Shown here piece after piece: positions 13,747 to 22,200 of a stretch of 27,010 nt of DNA. Numbering within the stretch: the first letter of the stretch is position 1; each line of letters begins with the position of its first letter. Origin of the DNA: Acholeplasmatales bacterium (lineage in GTDB: Bacteria; Bacillota_I; Bacilli_A; Izemoplasmatales; Hujiaoplasmataceae); contig DMTN01000038.1 of the NCBI GenBank assembly GCA_003477305.1, forward strand, positions 1 through 27,010. The letters are read 5' to 3'. The notes under the pieces were generated by a model. It saw only the letters and a list, made by a program, of their open reading frames with translations. It ran no database searches and was not told the DNA's origin. Position numbers and translations under genes: made by a program.

Positions 13747-14657
13747 GCGCGGATCTCCTTTCCGGTGATGCCGATGAAGGCGTCATCCATCGTCCCGTTC
13801 AACACCTGGAAACTGGCGATGTTGCCCTCCAGGAGCGCAAGAATCGGAAGCGCATCGACGGTCGAGGAAAGCGTGACGAGAATCAAATCGGCTTGCTCGG
13901 AACAGGCGATGCCGGCATCCTTGAGGGTATTGAGGGCCTTTGATCGGTCGATCGGCTTGATTTCGAGGGCGTCCGTGGAATATTTGTCCTTGAGTTCGGC
14001 GGGCGTGCCCCTGGCGGCGATCTCCCCGTCGTCGATCACGATCACATAATCCGCCTTTTCCGCTTCTTCCATATAATGGGTCGTCAGAAAGATGGTCATG
14101 CCTTCCTCGCGGCGCAGTTCCTCGATCATGTTCCAGACGCTTTTGCGCGTCTGCGGGTCGAGGCCGGTCGTCGGTTCGTCGAGAAACAGGATTTTCGGGC
14201 GATGAATCAACGCCCGGGCGATGTCGGTGCGCCGGCGCTGTCCGCCCGAAAGCGTGCCGTAGCGGCGAAGGGCGAGATCTTCGATCATCGTCACTTTCAT
14301 CGCCTTCGCGGCGTTCGCTTCGACGACCTTCGCGGAAAGGCCGTAGATGCTGCCGCGCGTGAGCAGGTTCTCTTTCACCGTGAGCAGCGGGTCGAGAACC
14401 GATTCCTGGAAAACGATGCCGATCCGATCGCGGATCTTCTGATTGTCGCGGCCGAGCGCGCATCCGTCGAGGACGACGTCGCCTTTGTCTTGATCGAGCA
14501 GCGTGCAGATGATGTTGATGGTGGTCGTCTTGCCGGCCCCGTTCGGTCCGAGAAAGGCGAACAGTTTGCCGGTTTCGACGTAGAAGTCGATGTTCTTGAC
14601 CGCTTGGACCGTTCCGTAACTTTTGGACAGTCCGCGCACTTCGATGATTTTATCCAT
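13743..14657 (-). CDS. ABC transporter ATP-binding protein (DrrA/CcmA-type)
   Basis: A 304-residue ATPase. Walker A is GPNGAGKTT (37-45), the Q-loop is at FQES, the signature is LSGGQ (136-140), Walker B is ILFLDEP with Asp150 and Glu151, and the H-loop is His194 in LTTHYMEEAE. A C-terminal extension of about 80 residues, typical of DrrA-like ATPases, follows the ABC domain. The ATG at 14657 has AGGAG seven bases upstream. It is the first gene of the ATPase-permease-rlmN operon, driven by an extended -10 at 14689-14697. A small inverted repeat (GAATC-TTT-GATTC, 14676-14688) lies between the promoter and the gene and could be an operator or mRNA hairpin. Confidence 0.94.
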   Translation of the reverse strand: MDKIIEVRGLSKSYGTVQAVKNIDFYVETGKLFAFLGPNGAGKTTTINIICTLLDQDKGDVVLDGCALGRDNQKIRDRIGIVFQESVLDPLLTVKENLLTRGSIYGLSAKVVEANAAKAMKVTMIEDLALRRYGTLSGGQRRRTDIARALIHRPKILFLDEPTTGLDPQTRKSVWNMIEELRREEGMTIFLTTHYMEEAEKADYVIVIDDGEIAARGTPAELKDKYSTDALEIKPIDRSKALNTLKDAGIACSEQADLILVTLSSTVDALPILALLEGNIASFQVLNGTMDDAFIGITGKEIRA

Positions 14658-14688
14658 GTCTACGCTCCTGAAGTTGAATCTTTGATTC

Positions 14689-14697
14689 ATTATAACA
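14689..14697 (-). promoter_or_regulatory. Extended -10 promoter of the ABC exporter-rlmN operon
   Basis: Minus strand TGTTATAAT, 31 nt upstream of the ATPase start. No good -35 hexamer is visible. Confidence 0.6.
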
Positions 14698-14730
14698 TAG
14701 ATTCGGATGGCTTGAAAAAAAGCAGAAGCG

Positions 14731-14762
14731 AAAAATCGGCCGTCCCGGGATGGATGGCCGAT
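14731..14762 (-). terminator. Rho-independent terminator of pheST
   Basis: Minus strand ATCGGCC/GGCCGAT stem (14756-14762 with 14735-14741), extended by inner pairs with one mismatch and followed by a short T-tract. It lies 8 nt past the pheT stop. Confidence 0.82.
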
Positions 14763-14770
14763 CGAAGGAT

Positions 14771-17140
14771 TCAGGAACGCAGCGCAGCGCCGGTTTCACG
14801 GCCGAGCGCCTTGAGCAGACGGGCGACGAGCGCGTCGATTTCGGCGGTTTCGAGCGTCTTGGCGAAATCCTGGAAGGTGAGCGCAAGGGCGATCGATTTC
14901 TTTCCGGATGCGACGCCTTCGCCTTCATAAAGATCGAACACGGCCGCATCCACGAGCGTCGGCTTGCCCGCCTTGATGAGCGATGCGACGATGTCCTGGG
15001 CTTCGACGGCGCGGTCGACGACGACTGCGATGTCGCGGCGGACGGCCGGGAAGCGGGCGATTTCGCGCATGATCAGATCGGGCGAAGCGGCGGCCAAAAG
15101 CGCGGCGAACGTCAATTCGAACACGAAGACGTCCGGCAGGTCGCGGGCGGCGGCGACGTTCGGGTGGAGTTTTCCGAGGATGCCGATCCGGCGCGCGCCG
15201 ACGAACAGTTCGGCGACGACGCCCGGATGCAGCATGGCCACGGTCTGCGCCGGTTTGACGTAGCGGACGTTTTTCACCGACAGAGCGGCGAAGAGAGCTT
15301 CGAGGATGCCCTTGGCGGCGAAGAAGTCGAATGGATCGGCTTTGCCCTGCCATGCCGATTCCTGGCAGTTTCCCGAAAGGACGCCGGAAACGAGTTCGGT
15401 TTCGCCGGAGAGGCTGTAGCCGTTGCCGATTTCAAACAGACGGACATTCTCGGCCTTGCGCTTCAGATTGTATTCAAGCACGTCGAGGATCGACGGGACG
15501 AGCGAATGCCGCAGCACGCTGCGTTCCTCCGTCATCGGATGGAGCAGGCGGACGGCGGGACGATCGCCGAGATCGAAGGCGGTCGCGATACCCGGCGGAA
15601 CGAGCGAATAGGTGACGACTTCATCGAGCCCGAGGCCGACGAGCGTAGCGCGGATCAAACGACGCGATTTCTGGACGTCGGTGAGATATCCGTTGAAGGC
15701 GGCCGCATGGAGCGTCGTCGGGATCAGCTGATACCCGCTGATGCGCACGGCTTCTTCGATCAGGTCCTGATAGGTCTTGATGTCCGGGCGGCGGGTCGGG
15801 ACATGGACCGTGAACACGCCGTCCGCAAAGTCGTAGGCGAAATCAAGGCGGTTCCAGACGTCGGCGAGTTCCGCGGCTTCGTAAGCGCGCCCGGTCACGG
15901 ACGCGATCTTGGCGATCGGAAGCTTGACCGAAAGGGGCGCGAGGTTCTGCGATTCGTAGACCGAAACGCCGCGCAGCGCACGTCCTCCGGCAAGTTTCGC
16001 GAACAGTTCCGCGGCGCGGTCGCAGGCGAGTTTCGTGCGGGCGGGATCCAGTCCGCGTTCGAAGCGGATCGAGGCCTCGCTGCGCAGATCGAGGCGTTTT
16101 GAGGTCTTGCGGATCCGGATGCCGTCGAACACGGCGGATTCGAGCAGGATGTTTTTGGTGTCGGGTCCGACTTCGGTGTCGCGGCCGCCCATCACGCCCG
16201 CAAGGGCGATCGGTCGGATGCCGTCGGTGATCACGAGATCCTCCGGAAGCAAGGCGCGTTCCTTTCCGTCGAGCGTCGTGAAGCCGGCGTCGGCGCCGGC
16301 GGCGCGGACGACGATCCGGTCGGTTTTGACCAGGTCCGCGTCAAAGGCGTGCAGCGGCTGGCCGGTTTCGATCATCACATAGTTCGTGATGTCGACGACG
16401 TTGTTGATCGGTCGGATTCCGGCAGCGATCAGACGGGCCTTCATCCAGATCGGGCTTTCGGCGATTTTCACGCCTTGGATGACGCGTGCATAATAGGACT
16501 TGCAGTCCTCGGATTGCGAAGCTACGCGGACCGGATTGGCTTCGGCCGCTTCGTCGACCTGCGGGGAGGAAAACGTCGTTTTCCCGTCGAGCATCGCGGC
16601 CACGTCGTGGGCGACGCCCATCATCGAAAGCAGGTCGCCGCGATTGGGCGTGAGGTCAAGCTCGATGATTTCGTCGTCGAAACATAGCAACTTGAGCGGA
16701 TCGGCGCCGGGAACGGCGTAATCCGGAAGGACGTGGATGCCGTCCTCCTGATGATATTTGTGGTCGATTCCCAGTTCGTCGAGCGAACAGATCATGCCAT
16801 TGGAGGCGACGCCGCGGATTTGCGAATTCTTGATCTTGAAATCGCCCGGGAGGACGGCGCCTTCGAGGGCGACGACGACCTTCTGCCCGGCGGCGACGTT
16901 CGGCGCGCCGCAGACGATTTGCAGGGTTTGTGCGCCGATGTCGACGGTCGTCACGTGGAGATGGTCGGAATCGGGGTGGGGGATGCAGGTGAGGACGTGA
17001 CCGATGGTCAGTTTCGTGGCGGTCGACATCTTCTCATGGCTCTCGATTTCGGCGCTCATGAGATTGAAACGCTTGACGAGACCGGGGCCGTCGAGGTCGA
17101 CGTCGACGAGTTCCCGAAGCCAGTGCAGCGATACGCGCAT
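14771..17140 (-). CDS. pheT: Phenylalanine-tRNA ligase beta subunit
   Basis: A 789-residue beta chain of the alpha2-beta2 phenylalanyl-tRNA synthetase. Domains in order are: the N-terminal segment MRVSLHWLRELVDVD; an EMAP/tRNA-binding OB domain (about 40-150); a B3/B4 editing region (about 210-375, with ALAGVMGGRDTEVG and the RLDLRSEASIRFERGLDP end); B5 (about 400-475); the catalytic-like core (about 485-690); and a C-terminal FDX-ACB anticodon-binding domain starting at FPAVRRDIAVVVDR (about 697-789). Full length for bacteria that carry the EMAP domain. The start has AAAGGAGGA upstream. It lies 13 nt after pheS and is controlled by the same T-box leader. A terminator follows. Confidence 0.97.
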   Translation of the reverse strand: MRVSLHWLRELVDVDLDGPGLVKRFNLMSAEIESHEKMSTATKLTIGHVLTCIPHPDSDHLHVTTVDIGAQTLQIVCGAPNVAAGQKVVVALEGAVLPGDFKIKNSQIRGVASNGMICSLDELGIDHKYHQEDGIHVLPDYAVPGADPLKLLCFDDEIIELDLTPNRGDLLSMMGVAHDVAAMLDGKTTFSSPQVDEAAEANPVRVASQSEDCKSYYARVIQGVKIAESPIWMKARLIAAGIRPINNVVDITNYVMIETGQPLHAFDADLVKTDRIVVRAAGADAGFTTLDGKERALLPEDLVITDGIRPIALAGVMGGRDTEVGPDTKNILLESAVFDGIRIRKTSKRLDLRSEASIRFERGLDPARTKLACDRAAELFAKLAGGRALRGVSVYESQNLAPLSVKLPIAKIASVTGRAYEAAELADVWNRLDFAYDFADGVFTVHVPTRRPDIKTYQDLIEEAVRISGYQLIPTTLHAAAFNGYLTDVQKSRRLIRATLVGLGLDEVVTYSLVPPGIATAFDLGDRPAVRLLHPMTEERSVLRHSLVPSILDVLEYNLKRKAENVRLFEIGNGYSLSGETELVSGVLSGNCQESAWQGKADPFDFFAAKGILEALFAALSVKNVRYVKPAQTVAMLHPGVVAELFVGARRIGILGKLHPNVAAARDLPDVFVFELTFAALLAAASPDLIMREIARFPAVRRDIAVVVDRAVEAQDIVASLIKAGKPTLVDAAVFDLYEGEGVASGKKSIALALTFQDFAKTLETAEIDALVARLLKALGRETGAALRS

Positions 17141-17153
17141 GTCGATTCCTCCT

Positions 17154-18188
17154 TTACCGGAACTGCCGGTTGAAGCGCAGGTCGTTCGTATAGAAATGGC
17201 GGATGTCGTCGATCCCGTGCTTGAGGATCGCGATGCGCTCGACGCCCATCCCGAGCGCGAAGCCCTGATAGACCTTGGCGTCGTATCCGGTCGCCTCGAG
17301 GACGGCGTTGTTGACCATGCCGGCGCCGAGGATCTCGATCCAGCCGGTGCCCTTGCACATCGGGCAACCCTTGCCGTTGCACTTGTGGCAGGTGACGTCG
17401 ACTTCCACCGACGGTTCGGTGAATGGGAAGAACGACGGGCGCAGGCGGATCTGCCGATCCTCGCCGAACATCTTGCGGGCGAGGACGAGCAAGGTGCCCT
17501 TGAGGTCTGCGAGCGTGACGTCCTTGTCGACGACGAGCGCCTCGATCTGCAGGAACTGATGGCTGTGCGTCATGTCGTCGTCGTCGCGGCGGTAGACCTT
17601 GCCGGGGCAGATGATCTTGACCGGCTTGTTGCCGCCGGCCTCGAGCAGGGTGCGGACCTGGACCGGCGAGGTGTGCGTCCGGAGGAGCAGTTCCTCGCTG
17701 ATGTAGAAAGAGTCCTGCATGTCGCGCGCCGGATGGGCTTTCGGCAGATTGAGCATCTCGAAATTGTAGAGGTCCTGTTCGATCTCGGGGCCTTCCTTGA
17801 CGGTGTATCCCATGCCGATGAAGAGGTCTTCGATCTCGTCGACGGTCCGCGTCAAAAGATGGCGCGCGCCACTTCGGATCGTGCGTCCCGGGAGCGTCAC
17901 GTCGACGGCTTCGCCGGCCAGTTTGGCGGCGACTTCGGCCGCTTCGATGGCTTCCCGGCGCGCTTCGAACAAGGCGTTCACGGCGTTCTTCGATTCGTTG
18001 ACGAGCGCGCCGAAACGCGGCTTTTCCTCGTTCGGAAGAACCTTCATCTGCGTCATGAATTCGGCGAACGGACCCTTCTTGCCCAGGTATTTCGCTTTCA
18101 GGTCGGCGAGTTCGATCGCGCTTGCGACACCATCCAGGGCCGTTTCGGCTTCGGCGCGCAGCGCCGCAAGTTGCATTTGAATATCCAT
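17154..18188 (-). CDS. pheS: Phenylalanine-tRNA ligase alpha subunit
   Basis: A 344-residue catalytic chain that charges tRNA-Phe. The N-terminal coiled-coil arm (about 1-85) contacts tRNA. Class II motif 2 lies around RTHTSPVQVRTL, and motif 3 is GFALGMGVERIAIL (309-322). A Cys-rich insertion with Cys267, Cys270, Cys275 and Cys278 precedes GWIEILGAGMV; this four-Cys loop is normal for Bacillota PheS. The start at 18188 has GAGGAGG seven bases upstream, directly after the T-box terminator. It is the first gene of pheST. Confidence 0.97.
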   Translation of the reverse strand: MDIQMQLAALRAEAETALDGVASAIELADLKAKYLGKKGPFAEFMTQMKVLPNEEKPRFGALVNESKNAVNALFEARREAIEAAEVAAKLAGEAVDVTLPGRTIRSGARHLLTRTVDEIEDLFIGMGYTVKEGPEIEQDLYNFEMLNLPKAHPARDMQDSFYISEELLLRTHTSPVQVRTLLEAGGNKPVKIICPGKVYRRDDDDMTHSHQFLQIEALVVDKDVTLADLKGTLLVLARKMFGEDRQIRLRPSFFPFTEPSVEVDVTCHKCNGKGCPMCKGTGWIEILGAGMVNNAVLEATGYDAKVYQGFALGMGVERIAILKHGIDDIRHFYTNDLRFNRQFR

Positions 18189-18206
18189 CGGAAAACCTCC
18201 TCAAAA

Positions 18207-18430
18207 AACAAAAAATCGTCCCGTAAAGGACGATTTAGACAACCGTGGTACCACCTTTGTTCCGGCAAGCCGGCACTTGGCATCGTTAACGCCGATGGAC
18301 GGGGACGATTGGTCCCGCTCGAAAGATGAATTCACCGGTGATGATCCGGAACGCTTTCAGCCGCGGCGTTCCTCTCTTGTCGGGTCGTCATGTCCCCGGT
18401 TACTGGTTCTTTCTCTACGCTTTATGTATT
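18207..18430 (-). promoter_or_regulatory. T-box riboswitch (tRNA-Phe, UUC specifier) controlling pheST
   Basis: The pheS leader contains all core T-box parts on the minus strand. In stem I, AGTA next to ACCGG faces CCGGTGAA, forming the specifier S-turn. The specifier codon TTC (18328-18330) reads as Phe. An apical stem GAACGC/GCGTTC carries the GGCTG (GNUG) loop. Stem III is CGGGAC-CAATC-GTCCCG. The T-box AGGTGGTACCACGG (18243-18256) has TGGT complementary to the ACCA end of tRNA-Phe. The final terminator hairpin AAATCGTCC/GGACGATTT (18213-18236) is followed by a T-run. Uncharged tRNA-Phe is expected to stabilise the antiterminator and turn pheST on. Confidence 0.95.
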
Positions 18431-18436
18431 ATCTAT

Positions 18437-18464
18437 ATTATAGCAGTTTCAATCGGAATTACAA
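18437..18464 (-). promoter_or_regulatory. Promoter of the T-box-pheST unit
   Basis: Minus strand TTGTAA (18459-18464), a 16-nt spacer and TGCTATAAT extended -10 (TATAAT at 18437-18442). It starts within a few bases of the stop codon of the upstream BI-1-like gene. Confidence 0.7.
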
Positions 18465-18469
18465 TGCTT

Positions 18470-19165
18470 TTATCGGCGACGGCCGGCAAATATCGCGAGC
18501 AGCCGGAGGATTTCGATGTACAGCCAAACGAGCGACACCATCAAGCCGAGGGCGAGCGTCCAGCCGACGCGATGGTCGAGCCCCTGCTCGACGCAGCGCT
18601 GGATGTTCGAAAAGTCGAGGAACAGGTAGAGCGTCGCCAGGATCGCCGAAAGGATGCAGACGAGATAGTAGAGCGAGGGCGAGGCGGTGAAGACGAGGAC
18701 GATCGACATCACGATCATCGTGATCATCGCGACGACGAGGAACGAGGTGAAGCCCTGACCGACCTTGACGATGTTCATTGAGAACAGGATCATCATCACG
18801 AGCAACACGATCACGGTCGTCGAGACGGCCGTCAGGACGATGCCTTGGTAGCTTGCCTCGAACATGAATGAAATCAACCCGAGCACGATTCCTTCGGTCG
18901 CGGCGTACAGAATCGAAAAGAACGCCGCGGCTTTCGGGATAAACAGCCCGAGGAGCGAACTGACGAACGCGATCCCGACCGCGGCGAAGATCGTCCAGGA
19001 AGGCAGGAATTGAATGTAGACGACGCCGAGCGTCCCGGTGATCGCGGTGATCACGACGAGCAGGACGGTTTTGCCGGCGACGCTGGTGTAGGTGACGGGC
19101 TGGGCGGAAGCTTCGGTGCGGAACGCGGAGCGGTAAATCGGATTGGAGGTACGGAAGAAACGCAT
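18470..19165 (-). CDS. Bax inhibitor-1/YccA-family multipass membrane protein
   Basis: A 231-residue membrane protein with about seven hydrophobic helices from residue 34 to the C-terminus, arranged back to back as in the Bax inhibitor-1-like (COG4760 type) family. The N-terminal 30 residues are soluble and polar (MRFFRTSNPIYRSAFR), matching the family's NPxY/F-type start. Near the C-terminus, FLDFSNIQRCVEQGLDHRVGW is the conserved acidic loop used as a pH/ion sensor in characterised members. Bacterial relatives such as BsYetJ conduct calcium. Its role here is unknown. The ATG at 19165 has GGGG eight bases upstream. An in-frame TTG at 19207 has no ribosome binding site. It is 82 nt downstream of polC with no clear terminator between, so readthrough is possible. 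Confidence 0.88.
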   Translation of the reverse strand: MRFFRTSNPIYRSAFRTEASAQPVTYTSVAGKTVLLVVITAITGTLGVVYIQFLPSWTIFAAVGIAFVSSLLGLFIPKAAAFFSILYAATEGIVLGLISFMFEASYQGIVLTAVSTTVIVLLVMMILFSMNIVKVGQGFTSFLVVAMITMIVMSIVLVFTASPSLYYLVCILSAILATLYLFLDFSNIQRCVEQGLDHRVGWTLALGLMVSLVWLYIEILRLLAIFAGRRR

Positions 19166-19247
19166 GCTAAGAACCCCTTTCTTGTCACGTTTGATGATAC
19201 GCTGCAAATGTCATGAAGCTGTGATGAAATGATGGTATTCGGGTGGT

Positions 19248-22200
19248 TTAGAAGTCGAAGAGCGACATCTGGACGTCTTCGACCATGTCCTTGAAGACGC
19301 CGAGATCCTCGAATCGGTCGAAGAGCGTCTTGGACAGTTTCGTGCGGTTGCGTACGTCTTGTTTGGAGACGAACGGCTTTTCCTTGCGGGCTTCGATGAT
19401 CGACGTGGCGACGTTCATCCCGAGCGAATCGACGACCATGAACGGCATGATGAGCGATTTCTGGTCCGGTCCGATTTGGAAGTTCGACGCATCCGACAAG
19501 TGGATGTCGATCGGCGCGAAGCGAAACCCGCGCTTGACCATCTCGAGCGCGAGTTCGAGCACGACCGATAGGTTCTGATCGCGGTCCGTCGCGTTCGCGT
19601 CGTCCTTGATCGCCTGCAGGCGGGATTTGATCGCATACTCGCCGTTGATGAAGGCATCGACGTCGAAGATGGCGGCGCGCTTCGAAAAATAGGCGGAATA
19701 GAAATAGATCGGATGATACAGTTTGAACCAGGCGATCCGCATCGCCATCAGGACATAGGCGGTCGCATGGGCTTTCGGGAACATGTACTTGATCTTCGAA
19801 CAGGACCAGATGTACCAGTCCGGAACCTTCGACTGCCGCATCAGGTCGGCGTAGGTGCCCCATTTGTCGGGGTTCGCCGGCGCTTTGCCCTTGCGGACGA
19901 ACTCCATGATCTCAAACGCCATCGTCGGCTGCATGCCATAGCCGATGAGGTCGATCATGATGTCGTCGCGACAACCGATCAGATCCTTGAAGTCGATCCG
20001 GCCGAATTCCTTCCTGCGGCCGTTCAACAGATCCTGCGAGTTCGAACTCCAGACGTCCGTGCCGTGCGACAACCCGGAAATCTTGACGAGCTGCGCGAAG
20101 TTCTGCGGACGCGATTCGCGGAGCATCCCGCGGACGAAGTTCGTCCCGAATTCGGGGATTCCGAAGCTGGCGACGTCGGAGGCGATGTCCTCCGGTTGGA
20201 GGCCGATCACGTCGGTGCCGTTTAAGAGCCGGTAGACCTGCGGGTCGTCGACCGGGATGTCCTTCGGATCGGAGAACGGGAAGGACAGCGGATCCTTCTT
20301 CACGAGGTCCATCAGATAGCGGATCATCGTCGGATCGTCGTGACCGAGGACGTCGAGCTTGAAGAGGTTGTTTTCAAACGAATGGTATTCGAAATGGGTC
20401 GTCTTCCAGGTCGTGTCGGTGGAATCGCCGGGATACTGGATCGGCGTGATGTCGTAGATCTCGCGGTCGTTGGGGACCACGACGATGCCGCCCGGGTGCT
20501 GGCCCGAGGTCTTTTTCGAGCCCTCGATGCCCTTGGCGAGGCGTTCCATCTCGGCGCGGCGGATTCGCAGCGGCGGGAGGTTCTTCGCAACGCGTTCCTC
20601 GTTCTGCTTCTCGAAGTAATCGCGCACCATCGCGTACGCCGTCTTCGCGGCGCAGGTGCCGATCGTACCGGCGCGGAACGCATAGTTCTCGCCGAACAGC
20701 TTGCGGATGTAGTTGTGGATTTCCCCCTGGTTGTCCCCGGAGAAGTTGAGGTCGATGTCCGGAACCTTGTCGCCCTTGAAGCCGAGGAAGGTTTCAAACG
20801 GAATGTCATGACCGTCTTTGACGAGCTCCGCACCGCACACCGGGCACTTCATCGCCGGCAGATCCCAGCCGTCGTCGACGTGGTCGAGGACGCGCTGGTG
20901 CTTCGTTTCAAATTCGTTCGAGCCGTGCAGGACGCGCTCCTCTTCGGTCTTCTTGAAGGCGGAAAACTGGCATTTTGGGCAGACATAGTGGGGCGGCAGC
21001 GGGTTGACTTCGGTGATTCCCATGATCGTCGCGACGAAACTCGAACCGACCGATCCGCGGCTGCCCACCAGGTAGCCGTCGTCGAGCGATTTCTTGACGA
21101 GCAGGTGCGAGATGTAGTAAAGGGTGGCAAACTTGTTGGTGATGATGCTTGTCAGTTCCTTGTCGAGGCGGGCCTTGACGATGCCCGGGAGCGGGTCGCC
21201 GTACTGCTTGCGGGTCCGCTCGTTGACCATTTTGGTCACCTTGGCGGAGATCGACGGGACCCCTTGTTCGGCGAGGAAGTCGTCCTTCGGACCGTAGAGG
21301 GTCTTCGGGAAGATCTGGATGTCCTCGCACGAATCGAGGATCATGTTGGTGTTCGAGACGACGATTTCCTGCGCGGTCGCCATTCCGAGGAAGCGGAATT
21401 CCGCGAGCATCTCCTCGGTCGTCATGAAGTGCTGGCTCGGTTTCTCGGTCTCGCCGTTGAGCCGGTGGAAGCCGCCGCCGCCGACGAGCGGCGTGGCGAT
21501 CATGACTTCGCGGAACAACTTGTCTTCGGGATCGAGGTGGTGGACGTCGCCGGTGGCGACGACCGGGATCGCCAGTTCGTGGCCGATGTCGACGATCTTC
21601 TTGATCACGTCCTGGATCACGTCATTCCAGTTCGTCAGGGTGCGGGACATGTAGGAAAACGTCGACGGCGCCTGGACTTCGAGGTAGTCGTAGAACCGCG
21701 CCGCTTCCTTCAGTTCGTCCTTCGTTTTGGTCATCGCGGTTTCAAAGAACCGCGAGTTGCGGCAGCCCGAACCGACGAGCAGTCCGCCTCGGTGCTTCTG
21801 CAGATAGGACTTGGTGATCTTGGCGTCGCGGTCGTAATAGGTCGTGGAGGCTTCGGACAGGATCTTGTACAGATTCTTCAGGCCTTCCTGCTTCTTCACG
21901 AGCAGATTGACATGGTGGGGATAGGGAAACCGGTAGAGCAGATTCCGGTCGATCGCGAGCTCGATTTCGCCGAAGCGGTTCAGGCTCTTGTTCTTCAATT
22001 CCTTCAACATGTGCAAAAACACTTCCGCAGTCGCCTTCGCGTCGTTGATGGCGCGATGGTGTCCGTTCAGGGTGACCTTCAGGAACTTGCAGAGGCTGTC
22101 GAGCGAATACCGCTGGCGGTCGCCCCAAAGCGCCTTCGCGAGCATCAGGGTGTCGATCGACGGACGGTCAGTATCCTCGAACCCGGCTTGACGCCGGTTC

